Source: Uloborus plumipes
Lineage: Eukaryota; Arthropoda; Arachnida; Araneae; Uloboridae
Assembly: GCA_038373865.1 (NCBI GenBank)
Contig: JAXGGA010003899.1
Coordinates: forward strand, 1 to 64,000
Direction: 5' to 3'
Length of the DNA stretch: 64,000 bases
Shown: one piece after another, positions 11,325 to 22,738 of the stretch
Layout of the letters: each line of letters begins with the position of its first letter
Position numbering within the stretch: the first letter of the stretch is position 1
The notes under the pieces: generated by a model
Seen by the model: only the letters and a program-made list of their open reading frames with translations
Database searches by the model: none
Told to the model about the DNA's origin: nothing
Made by a program: the position numbers and the translations under genes

Positions 11325-12357
11325 GATTTGTGAAGATACTGGGTCATGAAAAAAATACTGTTTATTCAAATAAATTACTTCTGATAGAACACGTCAATTA
11401 TATTATTTTAGAGAGTCTGATAGTAAGTACCGTAAATGGCTATATAAACTAAAGTACTTAAAAAAAATAAACAGAATGAAGTAAAATAAATACATCAATA
11501 AAATGAAGCAAATAAATATTTGTTGAAATGAAAAAATAAAATAAATAAAAAGTAAGTACAAAAAATAAATAAACAAACAAAATGAAATAAAGAAATAAAA
11601 AATAAAATAATATACCGACAAATACATTTTATTCGGACTTTCTCAAACATTTATTTTCAAAGAATATGAGACATTATCAAAAATGCATGGCTTCTATAAA
11701 TATGGAACCAAAGAAATATGGACCAAAAGGACCCGAGGAGCATATATGCAAATTATTATGGAGACTAGATGCCTTGCAAATGCAAAATATTGACTTTGCT
11801 TCACATATGTGAATGACGCCGCACGGTATTCATTCGTAAGTAGTGTCGGAAATGTCCGCCCGAATGAAGTTTATCTGACTTTCTATGGCGTCAACCATAA
11901 GCAAAATATGTCACAGTAAGGTATCGGTTTCCTTTATATCGATCGACATGGTGATTTGGTTTGTCCAAAGAAATGCTGTTTCAAATGTTTCTTTGAGTAA
12001 AGTATAGAGGCTGAGACGTATATTTACAAATTACGGCAAAAGCTCGAATACCCGAATTTTTGGATAATCCGCATCAAATTTTCAGCTTGTTTTAAATTTT
12101 TCATTCATAGTAATTTTAAAATATGCAGTATTCTAAATAAAAAGCCGTGTACTAATTCTTCATCAAAAAGTGATGCGATAAATTATTTTTTTTATTACTC
12201 AATCCCTTGTAATATTCAGTATTTTGCAACAAAATATGATTTCTTGAAAAAATAAGCGATGAGTCTATTTTTTTTGCCAATTGCTTTTGTTACAACCCTT
12301 ATTGGAAATCCTGATATTAAAAATAAATAATTACCATTTTTAAAGTTTTTTTTTTTT
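11325..12357. other. AT-rich DNA with an AAATA-rich tract
   Basis: 11460-11620 is a degenerate AATAAA/AAATG simple-sequence tract. Its minus-strand open frame is only Tyr/Phe-rich low complexity. No gene seen in the rest. Confidence 0.55.
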
Positions 12358-12360
12358 TTA

Positions 12361-12880
12361 TCGATTTGCTAGCGGCCATCCAAGAAATCTCCAGTAACCG
12401 ACACGCTGAACAACAAATAATAACCCAAATAAAGGAAAACAAAAACGTATAAGAAGACAAAAGTATTCCAGTTGTAATTAAATGCATATTTTCTCATGTG
12501 GGTACCTATGGTGACGAGAAAGCGGACATACTAGCAAAAATCGGGAAAGGAAGAAATAAGTAGTAAAAATTTAATTAACCTTATCTTATTAAAAAAAAGT
12601 ACGTCCACGCAAGGATGGAAAATGGCTGCAGAAACAACTTAAGTGCTCTAAACAAAGGTAACAAGAAGTTCTGTCAAGAGCTAAACGAGCCTACTTGCCC
12701 GTACATCGACATCGGCATTCTCGCATCTGATCATTATTCTCTTGATTATCTGAGACTGAAAATTATGTCAAACATACCTTTTCAGCACTTAGAGCTGATT
12801 TCGAAAAGCAAAATATGCCCCTCTCATCAGATGAAATAGACACGTAAAAAGTAATGAACGAATAAATAAAGTTTTGTCAC
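12361..12880 (+). pseudogene. LINE relic with RNase H domain end
   Basis: Plus-strand frames give DLLAAIQEISSNRHAEQQI and, after a shift, VIKCIFSHVGTYGDEKADIL. The SHVG...(N/D)EKAD motif is the last active-site block of LINE RNase H. Downstream frames are broken. This is an old non-LTR retrotransposon 3' fragment. Confidence 0.6.
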
Positions 12881-12937
12881 ACCTTTTAAAGAGTGTAACT
12901 CTTACAGTTCCTCCGTAGAAAAAATCCTCCATCGTTT

Positions 12938-13220
12938 TCAAAAAAAAAAAAAAATAATAATAATAATAATAATAATTTAAAAAAAAAAAATAAAAGTACA
13001 AAGATCATCAAAACACATTTTATCAAAGAAAGGAAAAAAAGAAAAAGAAAAAAAATCGTCCGTTAATAAAATGTCCGGAATTTCACTTTTAATCCGTTGC
13101 CAGTTGTTAAATATAAATAAAGAATAAAATGTTCTCGTGAAGGAAAAATTTTTGTTACAAAAAAAATCGTCTGCAAAAAAAAAATAATAATAAATAATAA
13201 TAATAATAATAAATAAAATA
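12938..13220. repeat. AAT/poly-A microsatellites
   Basis: (AAT)n at about 12955-12976 and 13185-13212, among poly-A runs. Overlapping minus-strand frames (Tyr/Phe runs) are artefacts. Confidence 0.8.
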
Positions 13221-13471
13221 AAACAAATGAATAAATAAACAAAAAATCGTCTGCACGTTCAGTCATTTTTTTTCTGAGCCTGCATTTCCGCCATGTTCGC
13301 GGAGTCAGAGTCGGAATCAGAGTCCTCACAGAAGATTACTTAGAAAAGTACTTTACAAACATTATTTATCAAAACCATTTTCTTACAAAGTTAGTTTGAA
13401 GGAAATCCGACTTTAAGTTCAGGATCAACATTCAACTTAAATTCCCCGTAGACGCTAATGTAATTTTTTTT

Positions 13472-14785
13472 TTCTGAACGGTTCATTATTGAACGAAAAA
13501 TGGTTTGAATCAAAAAGCGAAATATGGGAATGTATGGGAAAGTCTCTCCGAGATCTTTCAAACAAAAAAAAGTTTATTCCATTCGGACGGTTCACTCAAA
13601 AGTTATTAGGTGGGGAAAGCTTGCTTAAAAGGTTCAATGTTGAACGAAAAATTGTTCAAATCGGAAATGTAGATACGGGAATGAAGTATTCTTGATGAGA
13701 TATTTCGAACGAAAAAAAGTTTGTTCAAAACGGATTGTTCACTCAAAAGTTAGCATCGCGGGATAGGTTGTTTGAACGGTTCAAAGTTGAACCAAAAATT
13801 GTTCAAATCGAAAAATCAAATATGGGAATGAGCTGTACTTGCTGAGATCTTTCGAACAAAAAAAAGTTTATTCAATTCGGACGGTTCACTCAAAAGTTAT
13901 TAGGTGGGGAAAGGTTGCCTGAACGGTTCAATGTTGAACCAAAAATGTTCAAATTGAAAATTTAAATACGGTAATAAAGTATCCTTGCCGAGATGCTTCG
14001 AACAAAAATAAGTTTGTTTAAATCGGACTGTTCATTCAAAAGTTATTAGGGGTGACAGCTTGATTGAGCGGTTCAATGTTGAACGAAAAATTGTTCAAAT
14101 CGAAAATGTAGATACGGGAATGAAGTATCCTTGAAAAGATCTTTCGAACAAAAAAAAGTTTGTTCAAATCGGATTGTAAACTCAAAAGTTAGCATCGCGG
14201 GACCGGTTGTTTGAACGGTTCAAAGTTGAACCAAAAATTGTCCAAATCGAAAAATCAAATATGGGAATGAGCTGCACTCGATGAGATCTTTCGAACAAAA
14301 AAAAAAATTATTCCATTCGGACGGTTCACTCAAAAGTTATTAGGTGGAGAAAGGTTGCTTAAAAGGTTCAATGTTGAACCAAAAGTGTTCAAATTGAAAA
14401 TTTGAATACGGTAATAAAGTATCCTTGCCGAGATGCTTCAAACAAAAAAAAGTTTGTTTAAATCGGACTGTTCATTCAAAAGTTATTAGGGGTGACAGCT
14501 TGATTGAGCGGTTCAATGTTGAACGAAAAATTGTTCAAATTGGAAATGTAAATACGGGAATGAAATACCCTTGAAAAGTTCTTTCCAACAAAAAAAAGTT
14601 TGTTCAAATCGGACTGTTCATTAAAAAGTTAGTATCGCGGGACCGGTTTTTTGAACGGCTCACAGTTGAACCAAAAATTGTTCAAATCAAAAAATCAAAT
14701 ATGGGAATGAGCTGTACTCGCCGAGATCTTTCCAACAAAAAAAAGTTTGTCCAAATCGGAATGTTCATTCAAAAGTTATTAGGGG
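13472..14785 (+). repeat. 146-148-bp tandem array with trimeric higher-order unit
   Basis: The word (C)AAAAGTTA recurs at 13597, 13744, 13891, 14037, 14183, 14331, 14477, 14623 and 14770: steps of 147, 147, 146, 146, 148, 146, 146 and 147. What follows it gives three monomer types: A (TTATTAGGTGG), C (TTATTAGGGGTGACAG), B (TTAGCATCGCGGG or TTAGTATCGCGGG). From 13891 the order is A-C-B-A-C-B. The first two are A-B. Short open frames inside are array shadows. Confidence 0.85.
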
Positions 14786-14828
14786 GGGACAGACAGACCG
14801 ACCGACAGACCGACCGACCGACCGACGC
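14786..14828 (+). repeat. GACA/GACC microsatellite
   Basis: A run of GACAGACA and CCGACCGACC units immediately follows the 147-bp array. Confidence 0.85.
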
Positions 14829-15139
14829 ACAAATTCCCCATCTCAATACCCTACTTTCAAATTTTTAATTTTTCGATATTCATTTTACCTTTTTATTTTT
14901 TTAACTTGGTGATATTTTTCGGACTTGGCGATATTTTTAGATGCATTAAGCTACTTTTAATACTTTTTTCGTCTTTGTTTTATTTTTAACGGGAAAGTAG
15001 GCTAAAAAATGGCAAAACACCAAACACGAATGGAAAGCTTACAATCAAAGACCACAAAAAGAAACAGTTGTGCATTTCAGAAAAACAGGGCGTTATTGCC
15101 TTACGATGAACAGGATAGATATTCTGAATAGCAATATAA

Positions 15140-16848
15140 TGGGTGATTCTCCAAAATCCGAACAATATGATGTCCCCGTAGGACAGCACAAAAATTATTT
15201 GACTTAGAAAGTTTTTTTTATTTTTTTAATTGTTAGAAATACTTATTCTGATGTTATTCAATCCATATCAAAGCAATTTCTCATTTATTTTTTTCTACAA
15301 AAATTTTTGAATAGCCAAAAAGTCACCTTTTTTGCATGTCCCACCCTGTTTCTAAAATGTAAATAAATTATTTTAAAATTTTACGTGAACATTGCATAAA
15401 TTCCACTTGTAGGTTTGAATTATGTATAGTTATGAGTGTAATATAGTGTTGTTTTAGCTTATTTAAATGGTTATATAATCAGGTACATCATTTTGAAGTT
15501 TGTCCCCAGATTGCATGTCCCTCTCCTGGCCTACAAATTGGTTCAATTATTAAAGGCAAAAAGAAGGAATTTTGAATCTGCAGTACTATAACACTGTTTA
15601 TTCTCATCACTTCTTTGGACTCATAGAGTATTTTGTCTATAGAATGTGTCTGCTGTTCGTATTATTTTTCCTTAGTTCAAAATGAGGTATGTAACATTTT
15701 CGATGTCCCTCTCCTGGCCAACATTTCTGTTCTAAATAAAATAAAAATAATAATTCTGCCTGCAGTGTGTAATTGAGTTAAGAGGATAAAAGAGAAAAAT
15801 ACCATTATTTACCTTCTATATAATTCCGGGTAGAAATATCAGCCTTTTTTGATTAAAATGTCCCTCTCCTGGCGCAAAAAAAATGTCCTCTCCTGCGCAA
15901 AAAAAAATGTCACTCTAGCATTACTTTTAAAGCACTGGTAAAACATCCGGTAGAATAGATGGATTTATTTACCAAACATTAGTTTAGAACTAAGATTATG
16001 ATAAAAAGTTGGCAGACGATAAATTAAAAAATGTAACTGTAAAATAATTCTTTTATTTAGTTGTTTGTTTCTTGTTTTTCAGAAGAATTTTTCAAAACAA
16101 ATCTGTCGGTTAGACATTTTTTAACTTTAACGCTGCTCGAATAGGTGAGTGAAGTTACATTAAATTTTGTTGTAGATTCATTTTAGAGAACAGCTTTTTT
16201 GCCTGAAGTAAATTACCTTTCTGAACTGGATAATTTAAATTAACAAACCTGGTACTTACTCTGAAAATTGTTATTAACTATTTTGGTTTAGAATTAAGCT
16301 CTAGTTGAATTCTATTTTGAAACTGATGCTAACAATGGTAGTGATAGAGGCAACAATAATTATTGTGACAGCTTAATTTAATTAATTATACCAATTAGAA
16401 ATAAAACACTTAGAGAATTACATTAAAAGTAATAGCTATACATGTTCGAATATTGATGAATTAATTTATATAAATATTAAATTTGTCAGATGCTGCATCT
16501 CTTAAAACAGTGTTCGTTTAAGGAGGTTGTAAATTAGTGTTGTTTGTCAACAATAAACATAGTTTTTCATTCATGTTGAAGTTATTTCTTTGTTATTGTT
16601 GTAAAATTTCTGATAATCCTTGATAAAATTCATTTGTTTGCTCGCTTAGTGCTTCTTGTCACTCTCTCGGTTTGAAAAAATTGACCCCCCCATTTGGGGG
16701 TGTAGCATACTTAAAGTGAGTTCCCTCTATTTTTCTCTTAATAAGCTCCTAACAAAGAGTAAGTATGATTTTTTTTAGATTTTTTTAAGCATTTTTATTT
16801 TTATAGAGTTTGTGAATCGAAAATACCAGGTTTTTGGAGAATCACCCA
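15140..16848. mobile_element. TIR element with iterated GTCCCTCTCCTGG word (element A)
   Basis: Inverted ends TGGGTGATTCTCCAAAA; TA follows the right end, while the left has TAA. Internal word ATGTCCCTCTCCTGGC appears at 15514, 15702 and 15858, with degenerate copies at 15335, 15882 and 15906. Spacers between words are unrelated AT-rich DNA. No transposase frame. Confidence 0.7.
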
Positions 16849-16873
16849 TATATCCAATCTGCAAATCCGGATA

Positions 16874-17815
16874 TGGGCGATTCTCTGTAAACTCGTCATT
16901 TTTCACACGAAATCTGTCCGGGCACGGTTTTTTGAAATGTTCGTATAATTATAATACTATTGCTCAGAAAATGAATCTGTTACTTTGGTTTGAAAGAGGG
17001 CCAATTGAAGTTTGTGTTTTTCTGATAAATCATGATAGGGGGTAAGTCCCCCGCCTAGTATAACAAGGCAGGGGACTGTGCCAAGTGACTGTGTTTTTGC
17101 TCTTCTTTGCGTAATATCTGCAAAACTATTGGAACATAATTAGTTACGAGACTACTTATAAATTTAGGCACAAATCGTGGACATAATAACTAATATGTTT
17201 CATAATTAAGCTAATTGACATTAATAAAATCACTTCCCAGGGGATTGTTTTCGCAACGACCCTGATGCATACTTTCCTCACAAATGAGTCTCTCAAACTA
17301 AGCAAAGTAGCGTTTCAACACCGTTCTCGGCGATTTCGTCAAATTCACACTGATTGCTTTAAACTTCATATCAAAAAGAATTAGCAAAAGTCATAGATTT
17401 TTCGTATTACAGCTTTGAATTTGTTGCAGGGGACTGTTTGAAAAAACTCCGGACAGAATTTGCATGACAGTTTTGTTTTAGAAATACGTAATTATACCTT
17501 ATTTCATAAGAAAAATATAGCTTCATTATTCTATTTTTAGATATTAATTGCCAAATTTAAGTAGTGTTAATAGGTTTTTTGAAATACTACCTTTAACAGT
17601 TAGACTATGGGATTGGGACAGCCAGGGGACTGTGTTTTTGGCGCTTAGATAATTCCTAGAAAAAAAAATTAAATTGTTATCACTCCAAATAACAATTGGG
17701 CCACAAAGTATTAATGCTTTACTTGTATTAAGAGCGATAATTACTTTATTACACTTTATTATTTTTAAAACACTCAGTCCGGACAGTCAATTACCAGTTT
17801 ACAGAGAATCGCCCA
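16874..17815. mobile_element. TIR element with iterated CAGGGGACTGTGTTTTT word (element B)
   Basis: Perfect inverted ends TGGGCGATTCTCTGTAAAC with TA on both sides (16872-16873, 17816-17817). The word recurs at about 17068, 17237, 17427 and 17622. The ends resemble those of elements A and C, but the word differs. Non-coding. Confidence 0.75.
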
Positions 17816-18122
17816 TATATGAACTCTAACCATCTCCAGGTATATGCGGGGATATATAGTTTCGCACAAGAAGAAAGAAACTTCCCCAAGCTATATTGGG
17901 TTTCAAAAGACCGCATGATTAAAGGACACTGCTTTTTAATTACTTTTTTACTCCTTGGAGCTGTTTGTTGTTATTCCATTCTTTATTTTCGGTTTATTAT
18001 TTGTTTTTTTCATTTATGTGTATTTTTCAATTAAATTACTATTTTTCCTCCCGTTTGGCGGTGCTATTTCTGTATGGGTTAATATTTCAACAAAACCTTA
18101 GTTTAAAAAAAGAAAGAAAGAA

Positions 18123-18528
18123 CCCTAGTAGCATCATCTCATCGGCCGATGATCGGCCATTCATCGAAACCCGATGAAATTCTCATCAGCCAATGATCCA
18201 ATATGTCTCATCGGCCGAGCAGAATCCGAGCAGCAAAATCCGATGAGAATACGATGAGATTTGGAGCCATTTACGAGCAGAATAGTCCCGTGCCGAGGAA
18301 TTTCATCGGGAAACTTGATCGGAAGGATATCGTTTTCCGATGGAATATAGCTCATCTTATTTTCCTCGGGAAAGTTGATCGGAAGGATATCGCTTTCCGA
18401 TGAAAAGTAGCTCATCGAAAACCGTGCTCGGATACTGATCGGAACGATGTCATCGTGCGTTACAGGATCAGTTTACGAGGAGTTTGTTGATCGGCTGAGC
18501 AAAATCCGATGAGTTGATGCTACTTGGG
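18123..18528. mobile_element. MITE with CCCTAGTAGC/CCCAAGTAGC ends and TCATCGG words
   Basis: Inverted ends CCCTAGTAGCATCA and the complement of TGATGCTACTTGGG. Inside, TCATCGG/CCGATGA recurs many times in both orientations, and GATCGGAAGGATATCG occurs twice. Opposite-strand open frames are shadows of the repeats. Confidence 0.7.
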
Positions 18529-18559
18529 AATGAGAAGAAAGGAAAAGAAAAGAGAAAAA

Positions 18560-18645
18560 AAACCTACCCTCACTATCCGAATTTTTGATCATCATGACTA
18601 TCTTTGGTCCTAATTAGTTTGGATAAACAAGGTTTCACCGTATGA
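18560..18645. mobile_element. Possible pogo-type element end
   Basis: GTTTGGATAAACAAGGTTTCACCGTA resembles a pogo/Tigger-type right end (complement of TACGGTGAAACC). No left partner was found. Confidence 0.3.
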
Positions 18646-20029
18646 TGTTTGTTACTTTTGCTTATTAGTTTGTCCGCAACTTTAGCTACTTACATTTTTG
18701 CCATAAAAATAATACAGGAACACCGAGAGAGGCGACATACGATCTTTTAAGACCTCTGAGTATGAAACCGATAGTAATGGAAAAACCTCAGGGTACCTAT
18801 GAATGAAAATGCTGCCTTTTGTAGACTACAGTAAAGTCGAAATGTGTGAAAAAATGTAATTTATGAACTTATAAAAAAATATATTTTTTAATGCTATAAC
18901 CAAATATGTCATACTTCCTGTTATGTCTCACAACTAGGAAAGAAGGGTTTAGTTGTATTAACAAAACTCATAAATTCAAAACATTGATAAATTAATATGT
19001 ACTGGGCAGAAATAATGTAATTTAAAAAAATAAAAGAGCACGAAAAAGGTACAAATTGTAAAATGGAACTAAATTCATATACTGAAACTACTTGCCATAC
19101 TTACTGTCTTTAGGTGCTTATAAGTTATAAATGTAAACGATATAAGAATCTCTGATGCTACACCTGCACACATGTTAGCGCGTTCACTCTGAGAGCTAAA
19201 TAATATATATTGAAAAATTATAAAACGAAAAAATGTTCATGTGTGCCTCTTTTTCTCTATAATTAATACATAAGCTGAACATCTTGTACCATGAGAAGGC
19301 GCAGAACAGCTGAACTCTGGATTAAGAACATCAATTAAATGTTAAACACCATGAAAGTATTTCAACTTCATCTAGCAGTGTGATAATTTTGATTTCGAAA
19401 GGATAGTTCGATGGTAATCGTTTTAGCGTCACATAACTTTTAACATAAAAATAAATTGCGGTAAACAAAACTTTACTTTTTGTTTTCAATTTTGAACTCT
19501 GTAACTTAAATTTCGAATTAGAAAACAAAATCTTAGAACGAATCTTGCCAAAAGAAAAAAAAAAGTTTCGATTCGGGGGGAGGGGGCAGTCAAAATTCCA
19601 CGTCGCGGCCTTTCATCGTGTCTCTAGCCCTGTTAATTGTCGTGACGTAATTATCGACCAAAAACAGGTGTAATTGGTGTCAACGACGATTGCGTGGGCA
19701 CAAAGTGCTTCCTTTTTATGAATTGCGTCTTTTGCGGAAATAGAAAGTTGGTAAATTGGGAAATATTCTTTTCTTTAGGAAAAATTATTTTCTTTAGGAA
19801 AATGAAAATGATACATTATGGAATAATGAAGGGGTAATTTCATAGAAATGTCAACCTCAGCCGAAGAAAAAAAAATTACCGAAGTGGAAAAAGTATTAAA
19901 AATTTAATAAATAAATAAATAAATAACAATCATGCAACATAAGAAGTCTAAAAAAATTGAAAAAGTATTGTAATTATCACTGAGATTAGCCACAATAAAT
20001 AGTTTGTGGTGAGTTTACTGCTTGTTATT
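18646..20029. other. No gene seen; one GC-richer patch
   Basis: 19580-19730 is less AT-rich and contains TGTCGTGACGTAATTATCGACC (CRE-like TGACGTAA). It could be a conserved or regulatory element, or an old repeat. The rest is AT-rich with an AAAT tract near 19905. Confidence 0.4.
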
Positions 20030-20035
20030 CGATGG

Positions 20036-20440
20036 TTACGTTAGTCACGTTACGTTAGTCACACTCCATCTTAAGTAAAAGTGACACTTAAGACTAAAAA
20101 AAATTAAGATTTAATAAATGTGTTTTATGTTTTTAAAAGCGAACTTTACTCATTTTTCAAATATATCATTCAATTTTTCACACTTGCTTAACTTTGAGAA
20201 ATTTTTGCCTCACAACATGAGCATTCATTTTCAGGGTTGCAAAAATGTTACGTTAGTCCCACTGCTGTTTTGGTTGAAAAAATATCTACTGTCGGTAATT
20301 TTTTTAAAAATTCTTAGCAGAAATGATACATAGATACCATGTACATTACAAATCCACCAGCAATAACTAAAAAATATTTTTTATCCTTTAAGTTACAAGT
20401 AAAAACAGTTCCAAAATCAGATCTGAATGTTACGTTAGTC
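20036..20440 (+). repeat. Segment iterating GTTACGTTAGTCAC
   Basis: The word occurs at about 20036, 20050, 20246 and 20428, in the same orientation, at the margins and middle of a 400-bp block. No inverted ends could be defined. Confidence 0.5.
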
Positions 20441-20734
20441 ACTATGGAATGACCTTGTACATTAATCACTGTAAAAACAGGGATATAAACTCATTTTATT
20501 TGATTCATATAATAATGGTAACCTTAATTTAAAATAATTTTCTCTTCTAAGAGATTGTATTGACAATAATTCTTTACAATTGAAACATTAATTTAAAAAG
20601 TACAAAAACACTGATGTTAAAATATACTTTAATATGACTAACAGCGCATAGCAGTGTATGCGTGAGAGTGCATGCAATTATTTTTAAGCAAAAGACATTT
20701 TCAATCTTCCTTACCCCTTATCTTACGATTTTTT

Positions 20735-20795
20735 CGGATTATCCGCGATACCCGGGCCACCCAATCCGAGGATAATCGGGAATGCACTGTCTTTA
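20735..20795. mobile_element. Possible pogo-type element end
   Basis: CCGAGGATAATCGGGAATGCACTG resembles a pogo/Tigger terminal sequence (complement starts CAGTGCATTCCCGATTATCC). Partner end not found. Confidence 0.3.
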
Positions 20796-20860
20796 ATCAT
20801 TAGCATTCTGAACATTACATAGGGGATTCATTCTTTTCTCAACTTTCATTTCTATCACTT

Positions 20861-21226
20861 GTGGATAAAGAAAAGAAAATGTGTAACCCATGCTCTTCCA
20901 AAACAAACAAATGGTTCAGATGCAAAAATGCAATCAGACGGGACAAATACCCCGAAGAGTCTCACGCAATGCTAAACAACTGCTTAGAGAGAAAGCAAGA
21001 AACAGGTGCACTTGACATCAACAAGTATTCCGTCGACAAAAATAGTAGTTCGCAGTCATGGAGGGTACGAAAATAGATGGATTTAGTCATCGGGAACGAA
21101 AATAGATATGTGAATGAAGCCAATCAAGAATCTCAGGAAATGTCGACCGGAGATGAGGTATGTCCGAACAAGTTATTGGCTTTTGCTATCGATTCGTCTG
21201 GGAAATTTGCCAAGAACGAGTAGCGC
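20861..21226 (+). pseudogene. Unidentified dispersed repeat with a partly open frame (copy 2)
   Basis: Plus-strand frame from ATG 20861 ends in TAG at 21074. After a short gap another frame reads NEANQESQEMSTGDEVCPNK, LLAFAIDSSGKFAKNE and stops. The second part is the counterpart of 6560-6690. Homology between two degraded copies suggests a former coding repeat or retropseudogene. Family not recognised. Confidence 0.4.
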
Positions 21227-21437
21227 TGAGTTTTTTGTTTGTTCTTTTTTGTCTTTCTTGGGACTTGGAGTTGCGTGTGGGTATTTGTTTCCATTTTTTT
21301 TAACGTCCTCATGAAAGGAAGCTTGATTCCATTGTCGAGTGCATTAAAAGTTGCGAAAGCAATAGAGCTTGGTAAAGTGAAAATAAAAATAGTGAAGACA
21401 TTAGAGAAATATAGGAAAATAGTGTTAGAGTTGGTTC

Positions 21438-22738
21438 GGGTAAGTGGGCCACCCCCCTTAAAACTGAACTGCGCGTATAGTTTTTATACTTTTTTGTACT
21501 GATCATGTCAAATTGCATCACAGTGATTGTTTTTGCATATATTTGGGTTCGGTGGAACATTTTTTAGCTCATATAATTTATGGCAAAAAAAAAATTTCCA
21601 AAAAAAATTTTTTTTGCGAGTTCAAGCAACATTTTTCAAAGAATTGTTTTTATGTTAGTTTTTATTATTTTTTCTATGTTTATCAAGTTTTCTTGTAGAG
21701 TTTAAACTAAAGTACACATTGGAATAAGAATTTTTATGCAAAGTATTATTAATAAGTGTTTAAGGGGAGGGGTCCCACTTACCCCTTGGTTTTTTGCTAT
21801 TAGGGTAAGTGGGCCCCCTCACTATGGTGTAAGTGGGCCCCCTCATAATAATGATGATTTCAAAATGAAAAGCAGTTTTGATGAAGCAATTTCTACGATG
21901 AAATGAAAGATAATTATTGTGACCTAGAAGAAATTGCTGGTTTAGCTACAAAAATTGCCAAAGCTTGTAACTTTGTATTTGTGAAACTTGCATCAAGGAA
22001 AACCATAAAGTGTTAAGAAGGTCAAATTTTAAAATATGATACAAATGAAAAAAATACTAAAAAATTTGATAGGAAAATAGAAATAACTACACTTTTTATT
22101 GGTTGGATGTAGATAATGTTATAATTATAACTGTAGATGAAATGATAACGTTTCCTACTAAGAAATCTTCAAATAGACGCTGCCATTAAGTGTTTCCACT
22201 TTTTTCAACGTATATTTTTTTTTCCTATTTTACCAAAATTGATCTTAATCGACTCCATTATGTTTGATCAACATTAATTTGTATGTAAAAGCAAAAAATA
22301 CGCCTAACGGCTTTTAATGAATTTCACAGACACAATGGTTTTGTATTCCGCTTTATAATTTTCTGTCATACACATTTAAATATAAGTAGATATCTCATTA
22401 ATGGATACATTTACAGAAAAATATTCCCTACTACAATACTGCATACTTAGTCAGGTAGGACCCATAAACCCCTTTCCAAAATATACTCGCTTTAAATATA
22501 AATAAATAGGGGGTGGCCCACTTACCCCTTCCTATGGGTTAAGTGTGACCCCAAGCCATTTTGTAAAGAATACGATGTTTAAAAATATTTAAAGCATTTT
22601 TTTCGGAAATAATGCTGAACTTGTGATCATTAATAATGTCCAAGATAAAATAAGTCAAAAAATTTAAGCTGTTTTACTTTAAAACTTTTGTATAAGGCTT
22701 TAAAAACGAACTGTTTTAAAAAGGGGGCCCACTCACCC
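21438..22738. mobile_element. TIR element with iterated GTAAGTGGGCC word (element E)
   Basis: Ends GGGTAAGTGGGCC and the complement of GGGTGAGTGGGCC, both followed by a C-run and TTAAAA. The terminal word is repeated inside in both orientations, at about 21766, 21806, 21830, 22511 and 22536. The remaining 1.1 kb is non-coding AT-rich DNA. Confidence 0.65.

Noticed and set aside
11403..13329. Hydrophobic membrane-protein-like frames
   Set aside because: Phe/Tyr-rich translations of AAATA/AAT simple repeats and poly-A tracts.
13489..13695. Plus-strand gene in the tandem array
   Set aside because: Frame runs through two monomers of a 147-bp satellite and is broken in the other monomers.
13472..14785. 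CRISPR-like array
   Set aside because: The monomers are contiguous satellite repeats without unique spacers, and the genome is eukaryotic.
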